Source: Hymenopellis radicata
Taxonomy: Eukaryota; Basidiomycota; Agaricomycetes; Agaricales; Physalacriaceae
DNA: 64,000 nucleotides
Direction: 5' to 3'
Assembly (NCBI GenBank): GCA_015501595.1
Contig: JADNRX010000077.1
Span: 1-64,000 of the forward strand
Shown here: positions 1 to 11,556 of the stretch, one piece after another
Numbering within the stretch: position 1 is the first letter of the stretch
Layout of the letters: the number at the start of each line of letters is the position of its first letter
Position numbers and translations under genes: made by a program
Notes under the pieces: generated by a model
Told to the model about the DNA's origin: nothing
What the model saw: only the letters and a program-made list of their open reading frames with translations
Database searches by the model: none

Positions 1-746
1 TACTCGAAGGGGTATTGTTGCGGGTAATGGAGAGGTGTCGTTGCAGGTGACGGAGGGCGACCACAGTGAGAGAAGCCTGGATACCGTCAAGTTGAGTAGG
101 AAAAAGATGGACAATGAAAAGTACGTACCATCTTGGGCTGGATGGCGTCGCAGTCCTGAGCTGAGAACGCGGTGCTAAGAAGCACGGCCTATGGAGGGAA
201 CAGGGCGTACCGCTATGACGATCTTGCTGAACTTCAGCGACTAGGGCTTGGGTTTCCGGCTGAATGATAGTAGCTGTAGCCTGTTCTTCGCGATCCAAAC
301 ATATTTCTTGAGAATCTGGTAAGCGCCGAAGGCGGCGAGTCGCGACGCGTGGTTGGATATAGTCGATGAAGGAGGTAAGAGGTAAACCATCAAATTCTGG
401 TGCAAGTGATCGACGTCTTCCTCGGTAAAGAAGAACTCACGGCCATCTCAGGAAAGCCAACGGCGGTCGGGACTCGGGGCGCGCGCGCGCTTCGGTCGGG
501 CCGAATTTAAGTCGACGCCTCTTCACGCCATTCACTTCGGCCACTGTGCGGCGCTCGTTTGTTGACCCATCGTGGCTAAATCAATCGAAGGCAGTGACAA
601 GATGACAGTACACGCTGAGTAAAGAGCCACGCGCGAGATACGTGCAGTGAATGAAAATCACGGGAACACATTTATTCGCTGACCAAGTCGATCGGGAATT
701 TCCCTTGTAAAAAAACAAACCTTAAAGGTTTGTGAATCAAAAGGTT
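1..746. other. No gene recognised
   Basis: Neither strand holds a convincing reading frame or a recognisable protein fragment. The stretch has a short alternating GC run near 480-490 and A/T-rich sequence from 700 onward. It may be upstream sequence of a gene left of the window or decayed transposon sequence; nothing decides between these. Confidence 0.4.
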
Positions 747-1667
747 GAGTTACAACTGGTCGTGGCCTGACTTACTGTAGATTGAATTTAATCAAAAGGT
801 TAAAAAAAGTCATCTTGCCGAGCCCGCCGACCGTCCCAAAGACTAAAGTAAAGTGTATCAAATCTGCCTAAGGGAGACTAGTCCCAAAGGGTCTTCGCCG
901 ACTCTTCGGTGCTTTTCGTTCTTTGATGACAAAACAGCATCTTCAGATTTTGAGTTTGAAGGAGGGTGCACACCTCCGTCCAGATTCAGATGTAACAAAA
1001 TGATAGTTCACACATCCCGTATTCAGCAGAAGGGAGGCGTCGGCATGCCGTGTTCATAGCCCAATATGGATATAGCTCATCCAACACCATCGCCGTGTTC
1101 GCTAGAGCCTGGATGGCCAAAATTCTCGCCAGAAACAGTGCAAATTCAGAGGCATTCCGACGCAGGATGCATCAGGATCGAGGTTGTCGCAGCAATCCGC
1201 GTCGCACTCGCCAGCTCGAGAGATATTCTTCCAATTTGAATTCGAAGGACAAGACGACCAGAAGCAGCAGCAGGTTGATAGCGACGCGTCCGTCGAAACG
1301 TTGGAGGTCCCCGATGTGCGGCATAGAAAGGTGAGAGAGTCTTGATAAAGAGACCTGGATGATATCTGAATTAGAGGATGCACAGACCAAGGTCATCAAG
1401 GTAGAGGATAGAATACGTACGGTGGAGGCTGAACTGGCTGGGATGAAGGAGATGCTTGGACAACTGCTGAGCCTGGCGCAAACTGATAAGAAACAATGAG
1501 GGGATATTGAGCAGTCTCGATTGCGAGGAGTACGAAGATTATCGTTCCTACTTACTATAGGCTGATCTTCATGACTGTATCGATAACACTAGCGAATTAG
1601 AAATTGCGCATATATTCATGTGTGATACAGTAAGAAGTTGAGAAGTGACGAGTTACAACTGGTCGTG
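747..1667. repeat. 18-bp direct repeat bracketing a duplicated segment
   Basis: GAGTTACAACTGGTCGTG occurs at 747-764 and again, identical, at 1650-1667. The 885 bp between them contain the duplicated 3' fragment of the EF-hand gene (1151-1588). The pair could be a target-site duplication or the footprint of break repair; the sequence alone does not say which. Confidence 0.6.
1151..1588 (+). pseudogene. Inverted copy of the last two exons of the EF-hand gene
   Basis: This stretch is a diverged copy, in opposite orientation, of 3498-3933. It matches the penultimate exon (residues around FFQFEFEGQDDQ), the intervening intron, and the last exon with its coiled-coil heptads (VEAELAGMKEMLGQLLSLAQ), plus about 90 bp beyond the stop. 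The intron is retained, so the copy arose from DNA and not through a spliced RNA. No start codon or upstream exons accompany it, so it is a gene fragment. The frame is still open across both exons to a TGA at 1497-1499, which suggests a fairly recent duplication. Confidence 0.8.
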
Positions 1668-1892
1668 TCAGTGAGCGCCTATAAATTATATTATTATCAA
1701 TTCCATTCACTTTAGACGTCCGAAAGAGGCATACCAAAAGTTAAGACTTCCGTTATGACACTTTCTCCGTAATGTCGGGGAGACGACGACAAACTAGGTA
1801 TATGAACACGCCAGAAGTCAGCTCATTTCGTTCGGATGAGGCTAAGAAACATCTTACGATTAACAGTCAAGCAGTCAGCACTGATTCCACGA

Positions 1893-2886
1893 TCAAATAA
1901 GACTTTCATAAGCTATAGCAGATAGAGACCAAAGAGCTTTCGGTATGTCCGGCGGCATCGTGTTGAAGACAGGTCCGTAAGTAGGTTGAAAGTACCAAGG
2001 ATAGAGCGCTTCTAGTCGTGTCGTGTCAATGTCCGTCATGCATTCGTCTGTGGAAGAGATAAGAAAGGAAGGAGAAAACAGTCAGGAACATACCAGGAAG
2101 AGGCAATGAGCACAAGTCGCAGGATCCATCACAGAAATGAGAGGTCGGATCGTCTAGCGAGAGCGGAGGGCACGGAGAATCGAAACGGACGCGCTTCCTG
2201 GCCGGGGCAGATTTCTTCGCGACAGGCTTTCTTTTCACGGGAGCAGGTTTCTCTGGATCGGCAGCGTGTTTCTCTTCGTTGTGGCTAGTATCCTGGACAA
2301 CGGTCGATTCCTTCTTGATAGCTAGCGCGTTATCGATTGCTGGTTTCTTTCCAAGCCGTTTACGAGCAGGTCCCTTCTTTCGAACGCGTTTCGCAGACGG
2401 CATAGGTATGTCCTCGAGTCCGATGGGCTCTTGCGATGGGCTTTTCTTGAGTACGAATGGAGGCGACGATGGACATAGCGTGTCTGACGAGGGAATGAGC
2501 GGCGATGAGGGCGGCAGAAGCAAGTCGGGCAATTCGATTTTGACTGGCGCGTCGGTCTCTGCGCCGAGCCTCGTATCCTCCTCCTCCTCCTCCTGCTTGA
2601 CAACTGTCACAGGCGGCGTTCCAACGGGTAAAGCATAACAGCCCCCACGCGGTCCCTTCACATTCTCCTTGTTCGCCTTCATTTTCGCGCTCTTCTTCCA
2701 CCAGAATTGACGATTTACTTGTCCATAGTCAAGATTACGCGCTGCACACCAAGCCTTGCGCGATTCCACCGTCGGAATGCGCGCATCCTTCGACCAGATC
2801 GTGGCCAGTTCTTCGAGGTTGGCGAGTGGGATCCTGGCGGCGGGTGTCTTCTTGGCGGCGGGTTTCTTTTTGGCGGCAGGAGGCAT
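1893..2886 (-). CDS. Homeodomain-like lysine-rich nuclear protein
   Basis: This two-exon gene has its start chosen at 2886 (MPPAAKKK; an in-frame Met also exists at 2922). Exon 1 runs to 2094. A 46-nt intron (2048-2093, GTATGT...CAG) leads to a last exon ending in TGA at 1893-1895, which adds about 50 residues. After a KKPAAKK basic start, residues ~17-72 resemble a divergent homeodomain: a leucine-rich helix, then a third helix with QVNRQFWWKKSAKMK, compare the usual VxxWFxNxRxK. The middle is acidic and Ser/Pro-rich with several KR/KK clusters that look like nuclear localisation signals. The C-terminus has a small Cys/His cluster (FCDGSCDLC). A transcription-factor role is inferred. The gene sits between the two arms of an inverted repeat made from the neighbouring gene's 3' end. 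Confidence 0.6.
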
Positions 2887-2971
2887 ATGGATTAACAAGA
2901 AAAGGGCTGACAGTGGCAGCAATATCCAAGAAACAAAATTGGGTGTGAGTGGTATGAGGTCAAGAGGTATA

Positions 2972-3475
2972 ATCTATTTAGGAACCCCGGTTCGTCACGT
3001 TTGTGACACGAACCCTAAAACACTGTGGCGTAAATGAGTACTCTCCCAGCACACCATGGTCAGAAACCATGTATGATAAACCAAGAAATAAAATTAGACA
3101 CTAGAACACGTGAGAACATCATCCGTTAATCAGCGCCACAGATCTATCTATCCAAAGGTACAGATGAAGGGTCCTCACCCCAAGGTGCACTCCACGTGGC
3201 CTATATTCTACTATCTGTATAGTTCTGTGCCACTGTACAACACCAGAGACTGCTCTAAGCAAACTCAACATGACATGTATGCTGTCTTATGGTTGTGATC
3301 TCTTTGGGTGCAAACAAGTAGGAAAAGGCAATGTGTAGTCACTTGTAGACTTATTACATACTCTACAAGTCTTTCAAGATGGAACTGAGGCTGTAGGGCC
3401 CTAGCAGGGCCTGAAATTCATTGACTTGGATTGGAAAATGGGGTTCGTGTCACAAACGAGACCTCCCAAATAGAT
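2972..3475. mobile_element. TA-flanked MITE, 504 bp
   Basis: The termini are inverted repeats starting ATCTATTTAGG on the left and ending CCAAATAGAT on the right. The inverted similarity continues inward, with GTTTGTGACACGAACC present in opposite orientation near 2997-3012 and 3443-3458. TA dinucleotides flank both ends (2970-2971 and 3476-3477), as expected for a Tc1/mariner-type non-autonomous element. No transposase frame lies inside. It occupies the intergenic space beside the right arm of the EF-hand inverted repeat. Confidence 0.6.
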
Positions 3476-3497
3476 TATTCCACGCATACAAGTTACA

Positions 3498-3933
3498 TGT
3501 TATCGATACAGTCATGAAGATCAGCCTGCTGAATATCTATACTAAGTAGGAACGATAATCTTCGTACTCCTCGAAATCGAGACGCCATCCTTATGTCTTG
3601 ACAGTTTGTGCCAGGCTCAGCAGCTGTCCAAGCATCTCCTTCATCCCAGCCAGCTCTGCCTCCACTATACGTATTCTATCCTCTACCTTGACGACCTTGG
3701 TCTGTGCATCCTCTAATTCAGAGATCATCCAAGTCTCATTATCAAGACTCTCTCACCTTTCTATGCCGCACGTTTGGGACCTCCAACGTTTCGACAGACG
3801 CGTCGCTATCAACCTGCTGCTGCTCCTGGTCGTCTTGTCCTTCGAACTCAAACTGGAAGAATATCTCGCGAGCTGGCGAATGTAATGGGGAGTGCTGCGA
3901 CAACCTCGATCCTGATGCATCCGGCGTCGGAAT
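3498..3933 (-). repeat. Right arm of the EF-hand 3'-end inverted repeat
   Basis: This is the original copy: it is the real 3' end of the EF-hand gene plus about 90 bp of downstream sequence. Its inverted partner is 1151-1588. Confidence 0.8.
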
Positions 3934-6900
3934 GCCCAGGAGCCCTGTGCCTGCATAGAGTGTCAGTCAACACAGAATGTCCAAAGAGAAATGACAACTA
4001 ACTCTAGGACCCACGGGATGTGAAACTTGCACAGCACGCCGCTTACTATTTCTGCGCTGAGACTACAGCAAAGGACTCAGGTTTAAAAAAACATCAATAA
4101 CAAACATGCATACCGAAGACGGCTTCTTCACCCCACCAATCCTCAGCGGATTCAAAACAGCCCTCCTCATCCTCTTCAACTCCTCCGCCGAAGGCTGCTT
4201 CGGCAACGGAAACGCCAAAAAATCCGCAGGATCCCTCGACTTGTTCGCTCCATCCGACCTTGCCTCCGTATCATGCTTCCACTCATAGGTCGTATCCCCC
4301 AGCGGAGATTCGCTAACCACACCTTGAGTCTGAACGTGCGTGAGTACGGAAAGACGGGGGGAGGATATGAACACTTGCATCAAATCCCCACTGGGCATGC
4401 CAACTCTCAAAAATTCCACTCGCGAAACACTGAACCTGCAGAACCGCGTCTCGGCGCTGCTGTCGCCAGCCTTCCGCCAGCGACATGTACCTCAACCCGA
4501 ACGCCGCCACGGTGTTGTTCATGCTCCATGTCATCAGCAGGAATTCTCGTTCCGACAAGATCAGATTCTCCGCCAGTTGGAGTATATGCGCGTGTCGCTC
4601 CAGTAGAAGATAAACCAAGCATAGAATTCTCTGTGAATGCGTTAGAACGAGGACAGCGTGTCGGAGAATAGCACACACCAATTCGATCCGGGAAGTGCTG
4701 ATAATGGCTGCGACCTCTTCCGGACTGTCCAGCTGATACCCCGTCTGCTCCAGACGGCCTCGTATGCGTTTCACATCCTCATCCAAAATCTGCAGTCTAT
4801 AAGGATTCAGCGCGTCGTATTCATCCCTCAAATCTTCGCCTCTGTATCTCGACGTCTCCGTATTGAGAGAATCCACGATGAGAAAAACACCTTGCAAGCA
4901 GGACGTCTTCAGATATCCGGAGGATTTCAGATGCTTGCGATTAACCGGTAACAGCCTCTTCGTCGAGTGCTGGATCGCCGTGAGGAGTTCCTGCATGACG
5001 TGCGTCAGGGATCATAGGCTTCGTTGCGAACGAAGAATACGCGTTACCATGCACTTGTTTCTGTAGCTGTTTTCCACTGTCAGGTTCGTCTGTACGGAAG
5101 TACATAATACCGAAAGACATACTAGACGTTATTCTCGTACCATCCTGCGGCGGAACTACACCAGGAGCCTGAGGTCAGCGAATTTCACAAAGGAGTCGTT
5201 ACTTACTAGCATAACCACTGCGTCGGAGTCCATCCTTCGGGGCAGAACTTGAAAAAGTGGTTCACCTCATAAACAGAGACGTATCCACTTCCATCTTCAT
5301 CAATGGCATCCCCGATCGTCGGTTGGACTTGGACACTAATTAGAGCAACGCTGCAGTGGATCGGAGTTGAAGATGCACATACATATGACTTTTCGAAGAA
5401 ACTTGAGCGTCCACTGGTCAGGATGAGGCGTGCCACTCGCATGACGATGCTCCGCAAACTTGTGGGAAAAGTAATGGTGTACCGCTGTCGGCAGTCAGTA
5501 TTTCTGAGCCTCATATGCAACAGTACGTCCTACCGTCGACGAAATGTCGTGTCTTGCAACTCAAGCGCCATTTCTTCGAACGCGTCATTAGCGCATCCTG
5601 TGAGAAGGAGAAAGCAGTACCATGTCTGACAATCGGACAACGTCAAATTCATCCAGTGTCAAAGCGCCTTTACGTACCTTTCCAGAGAGCTTGTATATCT
5701 TCATCGCGAATCATACTATGCGGACCGGCATCCAGCTTAAAAGACATTTGAGTCTGCGAGTTCCTCGGGAGCGGAGAACATACGTGAAGCAAAATAGTCT
5801 CAGTGGAGCGCTCGACGGCTTTCTGTATTGCTCTCTGCGTCTCCTCGATCTTGAGCTGAAACATCGCGCTACGAACGTCAGCAGTGACAAACCTAGGAAA
5901 CAGGGAGTGGACACACGCGTTCGATTTCAGCAAGGTCTCCATATCAGAGTGAAGCACATGCATAATCTGCTGTTGTTGCTGCGGTGTCAATGTCAAATGA
6001 AAGTCGCCGTGGGCAATCTCAGCTAGAGCTCGAGGATCCTAATATTTCCAAATGAGAACGGGAAGAGTATACATACGGATCACGAAACTGACGTTCAAAG
6101 CCCTTTCTTCACCCCCGTATCTCGCTATCTTCTTGGAAACGCTCTGTTCGAGAGGGGACTGCTGTTGGATAAACCTGAGGAGTACGTCCATCTTCGAAGA
6201 GAGATCATCGACTTTCAAATCGACTTTCTTTATCGTCAGGGCCGAGGTCTGCGTGAGCAGCAGCTGAAGTTCGCTCTTGTGGTTCACAAATGCTTGAGCG
6301 AATTCGACGAGTTTCTGTTTGTACGTTCCCGACCGGATAGTCCGTGCTGAGTCGTAAATGAGATTTGAAGCGTTACAAGGTGTAGAGGTTGCAAACCAAT
6401 GTGCCCGTGTTTATAGTACACGCTATTCGCTTGGTGAGTTATGATTCAGACTAAGTGTTCATTCAACTCACTCTCTGAAATTCCCAAAGTCGTTCATGGT
6501 TTTACAGACCTGTGTTAAAGTTTTAGAGCCTAAACGCTGTTTACATGGTTGCACGTACATCAGCAAGGAATTTCTCAAGCGATGCTTTAAAGGCGTCCGC
6601 CGATTCGAATATGATCTTCAAATCAAATAAGGCTGTCCAGAAGTCGGTCTGTGTGGTATAATGTGAATCGAAAAAACATAAGCACCATTGAAATGTCATA
6701 CCATCGTGAGCAGCACCACGTCCTAGTATCGAAATCAATCAGTCTAATGTACAAATGTACACGGGATTCAAACTGACCACTTTCGCATCATTGTCGTGCT
6801 TGTCGGTTTCGAGTTTCACGAACACCTAGCCAAACGTCAGGCTGCGTACATGGTATGAACACGTATGATGCGAACCGAGAATATAGATTTAGCAACCTGG

Positions 6901-7786
6901 CGAACGAAACTGTTAACAATCTTGGTGAAAAGCGAGATAGGACACTGACCATGATTGGAGGGATATACACAGCTACTATATCCAGTATCGGAACCAAGTC
7001 CTTCGCAGGTTGTAGAAGACTTCCCGCGACCGATTTGCCGGCCTGCCACACGGCGCCTGAGGGCACCGTAAGTAAGTATCACTGGGCTGATCGTGACGCG
7101 TCGACGTACTTGCCATAACACCCTCCACAAGCGTCTGCGCATGGGCCAAGTTCTTTGTCGCCCCATAGATCATAACATCTGACAGAAGGTTGAGATGCGG
7201 CCTGTACCGCGATCAGATTAAAACATACCCAGCTTTTGCGCCATTTGCGCGCGATCCGATGTGCTCGTCGGAGGGAGTCCTCGTGTCATCACCTGCTCAG
7301 CTACGTGCTCGTCCAATACGGTAGATACGCGAATGGCAGCATCCGCGGTAGGTTGGGGTGGTGGAATGTCTTGTGTGGTGGGCGCTGCATGGAGATATTC
7401 GTCGGCCAGACCGACTGGCTTCCGGGGTATACCAGGTGAAGTCGCTGCAGTAGATGAAAAGCTCCGCGGAGCTGTACAACCCAGTATCAATACGAACTAG
7501 GGAAGAATGAGGAATTGAAGGCACATTCAATAATGGCACCAGGACTCGACGACGACGTTGCTACGGAGTCCGAAGTATTCGAGCGGCTCGGCACGAACTG
7601 TGTCCACGCTGAAGGAATCTTGGGAACTGGCGGGAGGTCCTTGTCCGATGCATAGACGTGACCAAATGACTCCACACTCCGCGAGGAGATTTGTCTGGAC
7701 TTGGAAGATGGCGACTTGTTGGTCTTGAAGTGAGATAGGAAACGGCGCCTGGAGGTGTCCTCGAACTCGACGTACGACGTGTCCAT
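3591..7786 (-). CDS. EF-hand domain protein, multi-exon
   Basis: A large gene with many short introns belonging to a basidiomycete EF-hand family whose function is unknown. The start is at 7786 (MDTSYVEFEDTS). The N-terminal ~110 residues are Ser/Pro-rich and probably disordered. Helical segments follow, including one near 6060-6290 whose FIQQQSPLEQSVSKKIARYGG style recalls fungal NACHT-associated regions. A canonical EF-hand lies at 5250-5345: the loop DEDGSGYVSVYE has D1, D3, S5 and E12. After it come the family's WTPTQW and AAGWYENNV segments, joined by phase-2 introns, and a helical domain at 4420-4980. The C-terminus continues through a GTTAGT intron near 3960-4010 into two exons ending in a coiled coil and TAA at 3591-3593. 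Calcium binding is inferred from the loop. The final two exons are duplicated in inverted orientation at 1151-1588. Confidence 0.8.
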
Positions 7787-8158
7787 AACGTGGTGGTCGT
7801 GGTGGATAAACGCCCTCGGAGGGTATATGTATTCTAGGCAAAGCCGGTATTCTCATGATGGAGTTTATCACAGATGGCAACGACCAGCGCTAAAACGACA
7901 CCGATGGTTATCGACTCTATTCAAGGAAGCATCATGCCTTGATGTAGTGAGAATAAATACGTACCCTTGTTGAGCGAATGGTGCCTTTGTAAGAATAACT
8001 GAAACTTGCAAATACCTACGATTCATGACAGATGAGTTACACTCTTCAATATGGAAAGTAGTGTTGAACAAGAGTTGGATGGTAAAAGAGAAAGCGTGAG
8101 AGCATTGATCGTGCCTGGCCGCGGAACCAATAAAACTCGATTGACTCTTTCCGTCACG

Positions 8159-9193
8159 ATGACAAGGATGCAATTCCCGCCTGAGCTCATCTATCGCATC
8201 GTCTACTTCCTTATTCACGAGTCCCAGACAGACACTGACCAGCTTGGTGTCAACATCAAACCGCCATGGTCCTCAGTACACGGATTCTCCCAAGTTTCAC
8301 GGACGTTTCGCACCATCTTTCTTGAAAATTGGTTTCAGAGACTGTATATCACATCCTGGGACGACGTCACATCTCAAGATATCCTGATGTTCCCCGACAT
8401 ATTTGGATGGGCAAAGTACGCACCACCTCCGATATCTAATCTTAGTCATTTATTGTACTTACTCTAGAGAGCTACACTGTGTGCAAAAGTCGAATCCGGC
8501 TGCGACGCAATACTGGACGACAAACGGCCTAACGAAAGTACGCAAAGTAAGGCTAGACTGGCCTTGTTCATTACGCCCCCCATACTATTCGATGTCGTCT
8601 TCGTACGAGGCCGCGGTGCTTTTCTTCGCCCCAACCGGAGCAGCGCGAATCACAGACTTTGACCTTCGTGGCGTAGACTATCCTACTCCACGGGTGATCT
8701 ACGCTATTGCCAACACATTCTCTGCCCTACAACGCCTTCGTCTCACACTTCCAGAGATCTGGTGTGGCCTATGCAATACATGCTCCACCCCCCAATTCAA
8801 AGACCCTCTCCCTCTGACCATCGTCTACAAAGACGGTGTAGGACTTCCCGTAAGTTCTTCTCTGCATCATGTGCCCTCAACCTACTTTGACTGCAGGCAC
8901 ACTATCTGAAGGCCCTGTCGGCATTACAGCGCTTAGAGATCGTGGATATCACGGTGTCGGCACATCCTTGGGGTGGAACGACCTTGAGCGCCGAGAAAGG
9001 AGGAAACGACAACATGTGGAGCGGCGAATGTGATTCGTGCATGATCCTGAATTATGCAGACGAGGAATTTCGCGCGGATTGGGTTGAGAGGAAGCGGAAG
9101 ATGCCCAGAGAAAGTCGACCCCCTTCTTTAAGAGAGGTGGTTTGGCGATTTAGAAGGGATGTCGGGTCTTCAGACTCGTTAGACGAGGAGTGA
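8159..9193 (+). CDS. F-box domain protein
   Basis: The start is taken at 8159, with an alternative ATG at 8168 directly before the motif. The N-terminus MQFPPELIYRIVYFLI is a fungal F-box: a Pro-Glu-Leu core, then a hydrophobic helix and VSRTFRTIF. The protein continues through an intron near 8415-8465 and another near 8850-8897 (GTAAGTT...TGCAG). The middle region shows LRR-like spacing of leucines (FSALQRLRLTLPEIW, LSALQRLEIVDI). The C-terminus is charged and stops with TGA at 9191-9193. The likely role is a substrate receptor of an SCF ubiquitin ligase. Such genes are numerous and fast-evolving in Agaricomycetes, so no substrate can be suggested. Confidence 0.75.
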
Positions 9194-9428
9194 TAGGCGC
9201 ATAAAGGTATCTCAGTAACTAGCTCCTGTCTAGTACCAAGTAAGCTTACTCTTCAAATAGATTGTAATGAAACGGTACCGGTGAAAAGCGTGGTGAATGT
9301 TCGGAAAATCACACGTGTTTCGAAATTCGCGTGGAGACTCAGGACAGTTCTTTCCGCATGATGCCAGCACCACCTGGCGGCTGAGTATAAAGTCCTGGGC
9401 ATCGCAACGATCGTTTTTTTCAACCGCC

Positions 9429-10647
9429 ATGGTCAACTTTACTATCATCGCCGGAGGCTATGACGTTTTCGTCGCTAGCTACCTCTTCAACTCTGACGCG
9501 TCCACTCTTTCTTTACTCAACAAATACACCACGGGCTCTAATCCGTCATGGCTGACTCTGCATCCTACCAACAACAGCATCCTATAGTACGTGTCACATT
9601 CTTCACAAAACATCCATACTGACACGTATTATCTAGCGCGACCAATGAAAACTCCGTTGGTGCCGTCCAATCGTTCACCGTAACCCCAGACGGCGTCGTC
9701 TCCAGCGCCATCGACACCGCGCCGACGGGAGGTGACAGCCCCGCCTTTGCCGTCGCCCTCTCCACCGGGCAGGTCGTCGGTATGAATTATGGGTCCGGAA
9801 ACGGGGTCATCCTTCCCACCACCTCCACGCCCCTCGACTTTGATACCTCTTCCCCCGTCATCACGTTCCCTCCCCCCGCGGGAGGCGTCTCGCATCCTCA
9901 CATGGCCCTCGAGTACGGCCTCGAGATTCTGGTGCCCGACTTGGTGAGCATGTGCTCGTCCGCCATCGCGTCGTATGTACTGATACGAGCCACTGCCAGG
10001 GAGCAGATACCATCTGGCGGCTCGTCGAGGACGGATCACCAGGCGCATGGAAAATCGCAGGATCTATCGGTCAGCCGACGGGTAGCGGGCCCCGACATAT
10101 CGCCGTAGACGGTCTGTCATGCTCTCGCTATATCACAGCGCTGTATACTGACCACTAGCGTGAAGACGATTTGTTGTACACGCTGCACGAACTAAGCTCT
10201 ACGCTGACGATTCAAGCTATCCCCGTCCTCGGCACCTCGAACACCTCTGCGCTTCTCGCGAATGTGTCTATTATACCACCCGATCCACCAGCGGGTGCAT
10301 CGTATGGCGCTGGTGAGCTCCTTATGCCTGCGCCGAACGAAGCGTTCCCGACGCGTTATATTTACGCATCTAACCGCAACATCGGAACAACCGATGAGCG
10401 TGGGGATTCTATTGCGATTTATGAATACACTGGGGGCCAGCTCAATTTGATTGCTCAAGTTTACACTGGACTGGATCAGGTTCGGGGTATGGAGTTTGGA
10501 GGGGAAAATTCAGAGTATTTGGTGGCGAGTGGGGTTGTGGGTGAAGGAGGCGTGGCTGTCTTTGAGAGGACTGAGGGCGGGAAGAATTTGGTTGAAGTGG
10601 CGAGGAATACTGATGTGCTTACTAGGACATCTTTCGTCTGGGTGTAA
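9429..10647 (+). CDS. Lactonase-family seven-bladed beta-propeller protein
   Basis: A four-exon gene. Exon 1 starts MVNFTIIAGGYDVFVASYLF. Later exons carry GVSHPHMALEYGLEILVPDLG, GPRHIA, LYTLHELSSTLT and YIYASNRN, the recurrent motifs of the lactonase family (6-phosphogluconolactonase and carboxy-cis,cis-muconate cyclase relatives). SNRN..GDSIAIYEY is the characteristic late-blade motif. Introns are inferred at about 9588-9637, 9946-10000 and 10096-10158. The third uses a GTAGAC donor, which is less usual. The length of about 350 residues matches the family. No signal peptide is evident, so a cytosolic enzyme acting on a sugar- or aromatic-derived lactone is inferred; the substrate is unknown. 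The stop is TAA at 10645-10647. Confidence 0.85.
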
Positions 10648-11556
10648 AGCTTTGTAGCATCCTATATTCAACCTATATTTCCCCAGCTCCAGGGGGTGGC
10701 CGACAATGCGGCATGTCACAAACCTTTCTCGCCGAACATGAAACCGATGTGGTGAGGATACCAGGTGATATCTGTTCATCCTTCCGCATCATTGGGAGCT
10801 TTTAGTATACGTTATACAGCTTGATCTACCTTCCCTACCAAGAATGACCAGTCGCGTGTGTATACCATTTGAGAATATTCTTCGCCTCCGTCAATGTTGC
10901 CTTCGCCAACTTCTTCAACCTTTTCTTCTCATTCCTAAGTAACTTCCGCCGGTGCATGATTTTGAATATCGTGAGCAGGCATAGTCCGTTAGGACCATGT
11001 TCGTCGCACTTTATCCTGGACAACATGACGTATGATACAGCAATAGAGACACAACCTTCTAGATGGACAATCCCAGCATTGAGCGACCGCGCGGTGGATG
11101 TGAAAGCAGGAAGTTGAGCTCAACACGAATGATGCTAAGCTTCGCAGATGCACTTCAAGCCGCGTACGAGGTGTGTACAGCAGCTATCACTAATCCCTTC
11201 TGTACCGAAGCCAAACAAAAGCATGAACAATACACTCGGACCAGCAGTCAAATGAGAAGGAGGAATCTCGGCTTACCAACAATAGCGCAGTTGTATAGTC
11301 AGTAAGTAGTCAGTCAAGTATTTCACGCCAAGTACCGGACCCGATGTGTGAAAGGGCGCTGGGAGTTTAACACTGACGGATGCTAGCATTGGGAGTTGTA
11401 TAATGCTCCGCTCAGAACAAGAAAGCTCCTCAGTCGTCTTACTGTTTACAGGAAACAGGCGCCGCATGCCTGGTAAAACACTTGGGTGGAGCACATCCAA
11501 TTACAGAGCATAAAATATCATGTAGAGCGACATAACGACAAAGTCCAGACTAGATG
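10648..11556. other. Intergenic, no gene recognised
   Basis: About 0.9 kb between convergent genes. A short, very basic 63-codon frame on the minus strand (10835-11026, with RKLLRNEKKRLKKLAKATL) and a 75-codon minus frame at 11273-11500 are visible. Neither resembles a known protein or joins into a spliced gene I can defend. Confidence 0.4.

Noticed and set aside
4106..6350. Plus-strand frames across the EF-hand gene
   Set aside because: They are antisense to exons that join in frame on the minus strand and contain the EF-hand.
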